Below, one piece after another: positions 25,121-34,698 of a stretch of 64,000 nt of DNA. The translations under genes and the position numbers were made by a program. Position 1 is the first letter of the stretch, and each line of letters opens with the position of its first letter. A model generated the notes under the pieces. That model worked only from the letters and a program-made list of their open reading frames with translations. It was not told the origin of the DNA and ran no database searches. The DNA comes from Acephala macrosclerotiorum (lineage: Eukaryota; Ascomycota; Leotiomycetes; Helotiales; Mollisiaceae): NCBI GenBank assembly GCA_014904845.1, contig MU119202.1:868001-932000 (forward strand), in the 5' to 3' direction.

Positions 25121-25171
25121 CCTCAGCATCTTCAACTCCTCAGCATCCTCAACTCCTCAGCACCCTCAACT
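25121..25171. repeat. 17-bp tandem repeat x3 in the 5' leader
   Basis: Three contiguous units of CCTCAGCATCCTCAACT, differing at one or two positions, lie between the TATA-like element and the start codon of the ACT_3 gene. Confidence 0.85.
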
Positions 25172-25200
25172 TTTCAACATCCAACACTCAGGGCATCAAC

Positions 25201-25650
25201 ATGTCCACAACAGCTCCAGCTCCAGCTCCAGGAGAGACCAGTCTTGCGGCTCTCTTATCAACTCTTCAATTGTCCCTCAATCCAGAGACATTTGTCTTCC
25301 TGACGCTTCCGCCATCCCAATCCCCTCCATCGTCACTGTTCATGCAGATGAGCTTTCGGGAGTCAGAAGGTCTGACTGTGATCACCACCCAGGACTCAGC
25401 AGCCTCTCACAACCTCGAATGCACTTTTCCTAGCAAGATGATCACTCTCAACATTCATTCGAGTCTCGAAGCTGTCGGATTCATGGCAGCAGTCAGTGCT
25501 CAACTCACAAAGTACAACATCGGAGCAAACCCAGTGTCTGGTTACTTCCATGATCATTGTTTTGTCCCATTGGGGAAGGAGGAAGAAGCGATGAAAGTTC
25601 TCTCTGAGCTGGCCGAAGAAGCAAAGATGAAACAAAGCCATCAATCGTGA
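25201..25650 (+). CDS. ACT_3 (DUF2241-type) domain protein
   Basis: Intronless 149-residue protein matching the small ACT_3 family, seen mostly in bacteria and in some fungi. Typical order: LAALLSTLQLSLNPETFVFLTL, an FRESEGLTVI strand, then HSSLEAVGFMAAV...LTKYNIGANPVSGYFHDHCFVP, the conserved second ACT repeat. ACT domains bind small ligands, often amino acids; the role of this stand-alone form is not known. I chose the ATG at 25201 over an upstream in-frame ATG at 25102 because the upstream stretch is the repeated leader and the family begins near here. Confidence 0.85.
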   Translation: MSTTAPAPAPGETSLAALLSTLQLSLNPETFVFLTLPPSQSPPSSLFMQMSFRESEGLTVITTQDSAASHNLECTFPSKMITLNIHSSLEAVGFMAAVSAQLTKYNIGANPVSGYFHDHCFVPLGKEEEAMKVLSELAEEAKMKQSHQS

Positions 25651-26035
25651 TCGACGGCAAGGGTCTACCTGCGTGTTTCACCAACCCCACTTTTGAGGGC
25701 TGGAGGTTGAGTGCCGGTTGATATCGGATGTTCCCTCTTTAGCCACACGAACTCTCAACCAAACAAACCCAGAACCGTATCTGAGAAGAACAACCATCCA
25801 TTAGTTACGTTACATATTTTCCTGCAAGGGGTATGTCGTAGCGGCACAGCGACGCAAGATCTTTAGGAGCTCTGCAACCTTCTGTAACCGTCACCTGATA
25901 CGAGACTACGACGATTAATACCAGACTTTGAGACAGTATCAAACATATAAACAAGATCTGCCAGCCCCATCTAGGCCTTTCGAAGCAACCAGACTCACAC
26001 GAAAACTTCTCAAACAACCAATCCATCTTCACAAC
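25651..26035. other. Short intergenic region
   Basis: Separates the ACT_3 gene from the dioxygenase. No feature seen. An in-frame extension upstream of 26036 starts without a good context. Confidence 0.4.
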
Positions 26036-26920
26036 ATGGCCAAAACCAACTACCTCGAATCCCTCAACCGTGACGGCTTCGTTCTAATCCCAGACGTCCT
26101 CACACCAGGACAACTAGCCACCCTTCGCTCCGCCTCCGCCGAAACCATCACCCTCGCCCGCTCCGGAAACTGGCCCTACGTCCGCACCCTCCCAAAGCAG
26201 TTCCCGCCCTGGAACATCGAGCCAGGAGCTAACCCCGCCGCCAGCGGAATCTGGGGCGTCCAATTCCTCATGCACCCCTCCCTTCCCAACTCCTCAATAT
26301 TCGTTAAGAACTACTTCTCCTCCGGCATCATCGATGTCGTGAAAGAACTCCTCGAGTGTAAGGATGAGGAGTTGGTTATGGAGCTGTTCAATATTTTGAT
26401 CAGACCCGATAGGGACTTTGAGTTGAGGTGGCATAGGGATGATATTCCTGCTACGGCGAGTGCGGAGGAAGAGTTGGAGAGGTTGAGGGAGCCGGCTTGG
26501 CATGCGCAATGGAATTTGGCGCTTTATGACGATGAGTCTCTTATTGTTGTTCCTGGCTCACATACCCGGGCGAGAACGATGATCGAGAGGGAAGCGGGGC
26601 CGTTTGAGAAGGGGCTACCAGAAGAAATTAAGGTTAGGATGAAGCCGGGAGATGTGGTGTTTTACAATAACAATATCTTGCATCGAGGAGCGTATGTGAG
26701 CAACAAGGAACGGATGACTTTACATGGAAGTATGGGACATATTGGGGGGAGTAGATTGAGGGCGAGGAACGTATTGCAGCATGGGATTGGAGAGTGGGTT
26801 GGAGATGTGGATTTCTCTGCTTTGAGCGAGGAAGAGAAGAAGAGAGCGGATGGGATGAGGGAAAGACTGATCAAGCTAGGACGGGAGAGCGGTGATGTCG
26901 GGTACTCACTTGAAGGTTGA
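26036..26920 (+). CDS. Phytanoyl-CoA dioxygenase (PhyH) family, Fe(II)/2-oxoglutarate enzyme
   Basis: Intronless 294-residue non-heme iron dioxygenase. Iron ligands are visible as H133-x-D135 (RWHRDD) and the distal His216 (ILHRGAY); Arg226 (NKERMTLH) is placed to bind 2-oxoglutarate. The start NRDGFVLIPDVLTPGQL is the classic PhyH N-terminus. The family hydroxylates varied substrates including secondary metabolites; the substrate here is unknown. Codon usage changes sharply around 26340, from C-ending to G/T-ending codons, although the frame and family match continue. The ATG at 26036 is preferred over an upstream in-frame start because the fold begins here. Confidence 0.88.
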   Translation: MAKTNYLESLNRDGFVLIPDVLTPGQLATLRSASAETITLARSGNWPYVRTLPKQFPPWNIEPGANPAASGIWGVQFLMHPSLPNSSIFVKNYFSSGIIDVVKELLECKDEELVMELFNILIRPDRDFELRWHRDDIPATASAEEELERLREPAWHAQWNLALYDDESLIVVPGSHTRARTMIEREAGPFEKGLPEEIKVRMKPGDVVFYNNNILHRGAYVSNKERMTLHGSMGHIGGSRLRARNVLQHGIGEWVGDVDFSALSEEEKKRADGMRERLIKLGRESGDVGYSLEG

Positions 26921-27751
26921 GCAACACCTTTTCATCCAATGAAAAAAACCCTTCTCCTTCTATCTCTTTTACGCACTGAATCGTGTTCATGAAGCGCTCA
27001 AGATTTGAAAAAGCCATAGACTTGAATGAGCAAAAATCTTAGTATGTCACGTGTAACGCGTGAGCAGCTAAGAACTGAAGGAGATCTTGTTGGAGTGCGC
27101 TCGGATTCTTCGTAAATTGTTTAGCATTAACTCAGACATGGGATATTGTTCTTTTGAATACCTAGTAAGATATTCGGCGATGTGATGTTCTTCTTGCATG
27201 TGGCTGCTCTCAGTGTCCAGGATGATTATTGGACAAATAAAATTTTGTTGCGTGTCGCATCAAAGTCCGCCAACATCATGTGCACTTGGTGTTGTACGCG
27301 TGAATTCGCCGACCTGAGGTTCGTCGCTTGATTTTGCTAACCTGATGTTGCCCACTAAATTTTGGACCCTAGATTTTAAGCCGATCTCGAAATTTGCTCT
27401 CGAATCCACCGAATACAGCCACCAAAGAATGTGTTTCAATTCTAAATTTCCGAATTAAGCTTTTGAAGATGGTCATAACTTCGTAAGAGGCGTTCTTGGA
27501 TGGCTTTCTTGTTGCATTTCGCATTTTTGATGACGAAAGCGTAAGCGAGGGGGGTTCAGGGGCGACAGCAACATCACTAAAATGCTTCGCATCGCAATTT
27601 GCGATCCTGACAGAGAAGAGCTACTTCAAAGCTGCATGGCTAATAAGACATACGTTAAAGCCATCGGAATTAGGAGAATCTGATGATTCCAGGTGCGTTG
27701 CTGCAAGGTGCTGACATGAAGGACTTAAGGTTCGGATTTTACAGGCCTTCT

Positions 27752-27793
27752 CATGAAGCGGCCGCGTCTTCTGCCCGCCACATGAAGCGGCCG
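27752..27793. promoter_or_regulatory. Pair of CGGCCG-containing direct repeats
   Basis: CATGAAGCGGCCG occurs twice (27752-27764 and 27781-27793), 29 bp apart. Each copy holds the palindrome CGGCCG, the kind of CGG-based half-site arrangement read by Zn2Cys6 regulators. Location is about 140-180 bp before the dehydrogenase ATG. Confidence 0.45.
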
Positions 27794-27830
27794 TCTCTAT
27801 TTGATTACGATTTCAAGCCATGAAATTGGA

Positions 27831-27839
27831 ATATATAAA
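27831..27839 (+). promoter_or_regulatory. TATA box of the dehydrogenase gene
   Basis: ATATATAAA lies about 98 bp upstream of the ATG at 27929. Confidence 0.5.
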
Positions 27840-27928
27840 GCAGCTGAATTCTCATACAATTGTTGCAAGTTAATTCCAGCTTCGACCTCAAATTTACAAA
27901 TTTCTTCTCTCCTCAAGAAGCCATCAAA

Positions 27929-29050
27929 ATGTCATCCTCACAACCTAAATTGACACACTGGAGCTACTCCTCCACCGGTACCGAAGTAGTAGAAGCATTC
28001 AAAGACAGAGTCAAAGACAAGACAAGTAACCTCCTCCCATCCATACGCCTAACCCAGCCAACTAAAACTCCAAAGTCCTCATCACAGGCCCCTCAGAGGG
28101 TGGAATCGGCGCAGCCACGGCCCTCGCTGTCGCCACCGCCTCTCCCGATCTCCTCCTCCTAACCGGCCGTTCAGAATCCAAAGTCACACCCGTAATCCAA
28201 GAGATCAACCAAAAATACCCATCAATCAACGTACAGTTCATCCTCTGCGATCTCGCTTCCCAAAAATCTGTCCGCTCAGCAGCTGCCAAAATATCTGAAG
28301 TGCTTGGCGACAGAGAACTCGACATCCTAATCTGCAACGCAGCAATAATGGCCTGTCCTTTCGCTCTAACAGAAGATGGAATCGAATCCCAATTCGGCAC
28401 GAACCATATCGGGCATTTCTTGCTCACCAACCTCCTCTTCCCTCACGTGCTGCAAGCAGAAAATCCAAGAGTGGTGATGGTGTCCAGCTCAGCGCATATA
28501 CATGGCTCAGTAAGATTCGAAGATTGGAATTTCGATGGAGACGGAGAGAAAGGGGAGGGGAAATCGTATTCGGAGTGGGAGGCGTATGGACAGAGTAAGA
28601 TGGCGAATATTTTATTTGCGAAGAGTTTGGCGCGGGTGTTTGAGAGGAGGGGAACGAAGGGGAAGGCGTTTAGTTTGCATCCTGGTTGTGAGTATCTCCC
28701 CTGTCGATTGTTAACTTGGGCATTTATCTGATTGGAAAACAGCTATCAGATCAGGACTTCAGGTCCATATGCTGGCTAGTGATACCCTTCTCGCAGACGG
28801 ATTGGCGAGAGCTGATGCCGCTGAGGCGAAGCATGGGAGAGAGTTTAGACGTGAGGCGCCGAAGACGCTGGACCAAGGGTGCTCGACGACTTTGATTGCG
28901 GCTCTGGACCCGAGCCTTGATGGTGCTAGTGGTGTGTATCTCGTGAACGGTGATGTTGCGGAGCATCAACCAGAAAACACGAGTGAATCTGACCAGGATC
29001 GGCTCTGGCAATTGAGCGAGAAGTTGGTGGGAGAAAATTTCGATTGGTAG
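27929..29050 (+). CDS. Short-chain dehydrogenase/reductase (retinol-dehydrogenase/WWOX-like)
   Basis: Three exons (27929-28025, 28076-28687, 28743-29050) give 338 residues. Seen: cofactor motif TGPSEGGIGAA (from residue 36), CNAA at 119-122, catalytic Ser in VSSSAH and the active pair Tyr203/Lys207 (YGQSK), then HPGSIRSG. It has the classical SDR order. Probable NADP(H) oxidoreductase on a carbonyl or alcohol; substrate unknown. The first exon carries a 32-residue extension before the Rossmann fold. The TATA-like box and CGGCCG repeats upstream suggest inducible expression. Confidence 0.9.
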
Positions 29051-29828
29051 ACGCGTCATATAGATATTGATAAACATTCCAATCTTGCTATCATGTTTCT
29101 TATCATTAGGCAGTGATGTAGTGACGAAGGGAAGTGTTGAGGAAGGAAGGCCTCGCTTGGAATTGCTTCTTTACCGCGCTAAAAGTAAACAAAAAATAGG
29201 TTTCTGTCGTAACGCAAAAATGGGTTGCAGCAAAAAAAGAAGAGAAAAACTGACCCGAGAGACAAAAGAGTTCGGCCACCAGACGGCTTTACATCTCTTG
29301 TCGAATCGTGTCGTCCTTGTGAGGAGGTGTCCCCCGGAATGGCGTGTGCAGTCGACTGCTCGGTCGGGCCAGGCGTGTTAGATTTCTGTTTTCCACCACG
29401 GAGCACAACTTGACCTGAACCATTAAGACTAATGCTGCGATTGTGCCCCGATATAAAAGTTTTGCTTATTTAAATCTATACCTCTAGATTGAGGATATAT
29501 TTTCGGAGATAAGGAAGCGAGCCCAAGAGTCACGCACTTGAAGAATAGCGCCGTCGATCACCCCCGATGTTTTCAGCTTTGGTATGCCGAAGGATTCGTT
29601 CCTCTTGTCTCGTTTTTTAAATATATAAAAGGCAAAACTGGTGAGAGTTGAAGAGGGTTGTATAGGCGTAACTATTGCAGAAACTCCGGCGATGAAGCGA
29701 CGAGACTATTGTCCGCAAGCGAGCCTTGTCGCTTGATGCTGACTGGTAATTTAGGGATCACTGATCCTCAGAATTTGCTCAGAAGTTGGTTTATTGATTC
29801 GTTTCGATTTTCTGTGATGAGTCAATGC
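29051..29828. other. Intergenic region, no gene seen
   Basis: Between convergent genes. A-rich tracts and small frames only. Confidence 0.4.
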
Positions 29829-31491
29829 TCATGAATCAACGATATCCACCCCACCTGGCAACGCGAGGACCTGCGTGTTATCTTCGTACAAGCACTTCGC
29901 CGTAACAACAGCCTCATTTGTCGCCTCAGTAAGGCACAGGCCCGAACTCCTGCTCTTCACGTTGCCCGAGTACAGGTAGTCCCATTTCTGATTCTGCCTC
30001 CACGAGCACGGTGCCATCACGACTTCTCCGCGACCTGCGTCCGTGAGACATGATCGCTCGTTTGCAATGCTCCTGATTGTTCCGTCATCTCTGGTCTTCC
30101 ATACTTGTCCGTCTACTCCAGTCGAGTTTTGCCAGCTCACACCTTTGCCAGATGGGGTCAGGGTCGTCAAGGGGAAGGCGTTAAAAATCATGCCTGTTGG
30201 TGTGACATTGCATGACCCGCCGAGTGCCGAGAGTCCGAACACCGCCGTCCCGTGAGATGGCACACTACTGGCTGTGACTTGCTTGTAGTCGAAGGAAGTT
30301 GAGGCCGTCCAGAGGTCCTTGACGGCGACTCCGTCGAGCGATGGGAGTTCAATCTTTTTGAATGGGACGCTGTAGCTGGCAGTGTGATTTCCTCGATTGA
30401 TGACAGTCAGGAGGCAGTCACTATTGGCAAGATCCTTTGTCAGAGCATTCCAAGTGCCATCTTGGCTGACAAGTGTTGCTTGAAGAGCCAATGGGTCTTG
30501 ATTGACAGCTATCATATCTTCGTTCGTCAAATACTCGATTTCGGCGGCACTAAAGCCAGGTATCCAAGCTGAGATGATGGGAGGCGCAGAAAATGATGCC
30601 CAGACTACGAAATGCGGTTTCTTCTCGTCCAAAGTGTAATCGAAATGATCGACGTTCAGAAAGTCCGGATCGTTGAAGTATCCAGGCCTTTGATATCGAG
30701 CGACTCGTACTTGGCCATAATTGAACACCACCGAATCCCATCCAGTAATTTCTGGCCAATATGCAGTACTATTCTAGACAAGAGTGTCTCGAGAATGTCG
30801 GGCAAGCTGACCGAATTTGGGTACCCAATCCATGACCGAGAACCAGTCTGTCAAGTTCGCGGCTTCTGCAAAGTATGCTGGCGCTGATTTGGAAAAGACT
30901 ATTGGTGATTCCATGTTACTCAAGATCTCGTGCCATTTGCCATAGACTTCCCTGTACTCTTCTTCTGTTTCGGTTGGCATATTGCATCCATCGAGTTTTA
31001 GATACTCAAAGCCCCACTCGGCAAACGTCTGTGCATCAAGTTCTCCATAGCCATATGCACCTGGGTAGCCACCACAGCTGAGATTGCCGGCATCAGTGTA
31101 GATACCCGGACTGAAGCCAAGTTCTTTGAGGTAGCTGGTCAACCACGGTAGGCCATGGGGAAATTTCTCTGAGTTCCATACCATCGACCCGTTTACAGCC
31201 CTGAAAAAAGTGCTCCAGCAATCGTCGACGTTAATTCGATTATATCCGGCAGCAAGTAGTCCATTATTGACCATTGCATGGGCCGTTTTTACAAAGACAT
31301 ATTCATTCAGTCCGCATTCAGATTGAGACCAGTCATTAAAGCCTATCTAATATTAGGACGGCCCCTCTAGGTCCGGAGGGTGGTACGGAGTGCTTACCTA
31401 TTGGCGGGGTGGGTTGAAGTACCGAAGCCAAGGAGAAGGCATGGGTCAATGCCGTTGCTCCCAAAAGCAGGGTTCGGATTCTTTCGGCCAT
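29829..31491 (-). pseudogene. GH27 alpha-galactosidase with one in-frame stop
   Basis: Secreted family-27 glycoside hydrolase. Exon 1 is 31491-31398 (signal peptide MAERIRTLLLGATALTHAFS), exon 2 is 31342-29829. Joined they give 536 codons in one frame, broken only by TAG at 30776-30774 (codon 221). The stop separates the nucleophile Asp149 (YLKLDGC) from the acid/base Asp256 (YFNDPDF), so the truncated product would be inactive. Downstream the frame stays intact through the beta-sandwich and a C-terminal ricin-B-like region with a QNQKW motif. No plausible intron removes the stop without deleting the conserved ARHSRDTLV block. Related enzymes continue through this point; TGG to TAG is the simplest change. 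It could also be a sequencing error. Confidence 0.8.
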
Positions 31492-32319
31492 GGTGACAAG
31501 GTCGTTGATAAGGTTCTCGAATCTGGAGAATAGCAATGACTTTCTGAAGGACGGACTTTCACTGATGCACTCAATCGAGCATCCCAACCAATTGAGGAAC
31601 ATTGCACCATCTTGATACTTATAATACCTAGCTTAGGTTGATCTGCAGTGACCTGGCTATGGTAAAGTGACTGTTGAGGCCCCGTCGTGACATCGGAGTC
31701 GTTCAGCCGGCAAGTTCCCCAGCATTGGTTGGATGTAAGGACACGTGCAGAAGTGGTGAAGAATGGGATGAAGCCATAAGCGCTTTCTATTTGATTGAAA
31801 CGTTACTCCACGCCACGTGAGGTCATGTTGGAAAAGGAAGCAAGAATAGTTCACGATGGAAGACGGATAGATATTAAGACGTCGATCAGATTGATGAGAA
31901 ATTTGCATCCCATGTCCACATCGGGCGCCGTACAGCCAACCTCTCACATATCTTTGACAACCTTCTCTCAAAACAACTCAATTCTCATCTTCCTTCATCC
32001 CCGATGCATAGAATTAACTGCCAGCTGATTCAATCCAATCTTGGCATTGCATGCGCAATCTTGCAAGATGTTTGGTGGACCACTAGGGAAGTTTCCTCAG
32101 ATAAGGCCTCAATTTAAGATTCAGCCTGAAGAATTTTCTGCTCTGCATCCCGACGCGTACCCAAGAGACGTCAAACACGATACAGGTAATACTCTGGCTA
32201 GCTGACGAAAATGAAAGGATCTCTTATGTTAAACTCCTGGTCTGTTGTCATTTTCTCAAAGTTGTGGTCTCAATTTCGGACTTGAAAGGTTCACCGTTCA
32301 CTATCCTTCAAGGCCAACA
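31492..32319. other. Divergent intergenic region
   Basis: Upstream DNA of the alpha-galactosidase and of the spherulin-like remnant. A plus-strand open stretch at 32068-32184 (begins MFGGPLGKF, ends before GTAATA) could be an orphan exon; no match recognised. Confidence 0.35.
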
Positions 32320-33040
32320 TGGTGCTCAATCCTTTCGTTTTTTGCCCCGTATTTGTACCCTTATAATGTCACTTCTTGGAGCAATATCACATTGTCGATT
32401 GCTGCCAATCCTCAATTGAATTTTCACATCATCATTGCACCGAATCTTATCAATGTTTTACCAGATTCTAACTACCAGAGTGCGCTCAATACCCTCAACA
32501 ACTTTATCAATGTGGCCACTCTAGGTTACGTCGCCACGTCATGAACACAACGGGATATCTCAAGTGTCATGGGGAACATCAGTTCTTACACGGCATGTAA
32601 CAACTACACTTCTGCGAACATTGCTGTGCAAGGCATATTTTTCGATGAAGCGACATCGTCTACGACGAACGACTCCATCTCCTACATGAAGAATGTAACT
32701 ACGTTTGCAAAGACTTCTCTTGGGCCAGGAAGACAGCATATTTCTCTCAATCCCGGCGTCGTGGTTGATCCGGCCTACTTCGACATGGCAGACACAGTCA
32801 ACATCTTCGAGAACTCATGGTCGGAATTCGACATCACGGCGTTACGGCGATGCCATGGGACATGCTGGCAAAATCAACCTATGTGATACACAACTTTACA
32901 ATCGACAAGTATATTCAAGCGGATTTGATCAGTAATCTCACGGATGCGAATATTGGTGGGCTCCTGGTTACGACTCAGGACAGCTATAATGAGGTGTCGG
33001 CATTGTGGCCGCAGTTTTGCGATTCTTTGGCATGGAAAAT
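32320..33040 (+). pseudogene. Spherulin-4 (spherulation-specific family 4) remnant
   Basis: Translated pieces match the spherulation-specific family 4 fold: PYLYPYNVTSW, NPQLNFHIIIAPN, TLGYVATS, then VQGIFFDEATS, SLNPGVVVDPAYFD, and finally GGLLVTTQDSYN and WPQFCDSL. The first two parts share one frame but are split by TGA (32542-32544), just after TLGYVATS. The C-terminal part lies in another frame, so a shift occurs around 32830-32850. No start or signal peptide can be placed with confidence. Intact members are small secreted proteins, possibly glycosidase-like; this copy looks dead. Confidence 0.78.
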
Positions 33041-34698
33041 TGGTACGGGCGACCTGGAAGACCGGGAGATCAATCACTCACATCGATGTAGTCAAAAAAG
33101 GAATGCCAGCACGCCTACAAAAGGAGCGATGATGAGAGGAGCATCGTGAGGTTCGGATTGGCATTTGGAGGTATTGCATTTGTACATATGGGAGCATACA
33201 CGGAAGGCGAAATCATAGACTTGGGCTGCATGCTCTACACCCTTGGACGAACGCAGGATCGTTTCCGTTCTCAGCGGAGGTAAGTTTTCATACTTCTCGT
33301 TACTTCACTTTCTCAGAATCGAACTTTGAAGTCAGACCCTTCCTCTGCCGGACCTACCAGCCCTTACGTTGTCTATTGCACTTACACGTCGCGCTTCGCG
33401 AGGACGGTACTGGCCGCCCGCTGCCTCGCACCACATTGTCCCAATCAGAACCAACATGGTCAAGAATTCCTCTTCAGGTCAATCACATCACGTGTGGCTG
33501 CATTTTTTGTGGCTCACCAATCCCACTTCGCACCACTTTACCCAATCTCAACACAATGCCTCAATGCGAGTATGCTCAAGATATATAAGCACTAACCCAC
33601 AGCCTTGCCAGTTTTCGGGGTCGAAGTAGCCTTGTCAGATGTCAACGCCACCTCTCACCGATGGGCCAATCGGAAAGCCGTGGAGAATATCTGCGCAATG
33701 GTTTCTTCTTTCTTTCAAACGAAGCGGTGTGACCTGCGTCTGATTCTCCATGGGGGCCTTGGCAAAGTGGACGTTTTGTAAGCAACAATTTCAAGTCGGA
33801 TCAAACATATTTCCGACCTCTGACTCAAAATTGTTTTTAGCCCTATCATGATTCTTTCGGCGTGCCTGTTTAGGAGGGTGCGGAACGGCTAGTTGCGCTA
33901 ATATAATTACTGGCCAAGAGCACAAGAGCATCATGATGAGTCGACTTGAGCCTTGAGCAAATGCCAATGAACAGCGTGACGCGGTGACCCCCTCCTATCA
34001 TCATAATGCATAATGGGCAGCCCGAGTAAGCAACCCCTCCTTTTGTGACACAGCGGCGGGCAACACGTACCGTTGGGAATGAGCGTCCCAAACAACGAGC
34101 CCACATATGCGTCTGCAAGTCCGCACCGTATCTCAGAAATTAATCTAACGACCCAGGTTGTCGGCGCTGTGGGCACAGAACTGACCCTGCACTGAGACCG
34201 AAAAGAGCAAAATTGCCATGTCGCCCTCTCAATCACACCCCACTATTCCCCACTATCTGAGGCGTCAACTAGCGGGTAACGGGATGAGGAAGTTACGGGC
34301 AAGTGGACATGGGCCATACTACTTCGCACACCGTATACACTCATCACGGAGTATGACCCACATGCCTGGAGGCTGCTGTGCAGCAAACGAGCTAGTTGGG
34401 GTCCGATCTCAAGCCCGAGAAGGAGCACCAAGCTGTCTGAGATCTCAAAGGCCCCTGCTTCAAAAAATTTGTGTGGCGGTTGTTATTATTTACTACTCCA
34501 ACTTCATACCCACTTCCCTCCTTTGCTCCTTTCCCCCCAAAGAAGCCTTTCATTCCTTTAATTCTAATTCATACAAATCTCCGCTCAATCAACCATTTCC
34601 TTTCTCTATCCGGATTTTAAGAAACTATATTATACACCCAGACCCTGCCAAAACCAAAGCGAACCCATTTGGCGAGAAACGCCTCTTGCGCAATCGCA
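33041..34698. other. Intergenic and promoter region of the PDR transporter
   Basis: 1.66 kb without a supported gene. Open frames at 33326-33629 and 33870-34236 overlap in several phases and have no domain. The pyrimidine-rich stretch at about 34490-34600 is a likely transporter promoter or leader. Confidence 0.45.

Larger units (their letters stand above)
26921..27928. other. 1-kb promoter-side region of the dehydrogenase
   Basis: No supported gene. It holds the paired CGGCCG sites and a TATA-like element close to the downstream gene. Confidence 0.45.

Noticed and set aside
25928..26035. N-terminal extension of the PhyH protein
   Set aside because: The upstream in-frame start adds about 36 residues outside the family's fold; the ATG at 26036 fits the conserved N-terminus.
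22358..29050. Secondary-metabolite cluster formed by epimerase, PhyH and SDR genes
   Set aside because: No backbone synthase (PKS, NRPS, terpene) or dedicated regulator in the segment; co-location alone is weak.
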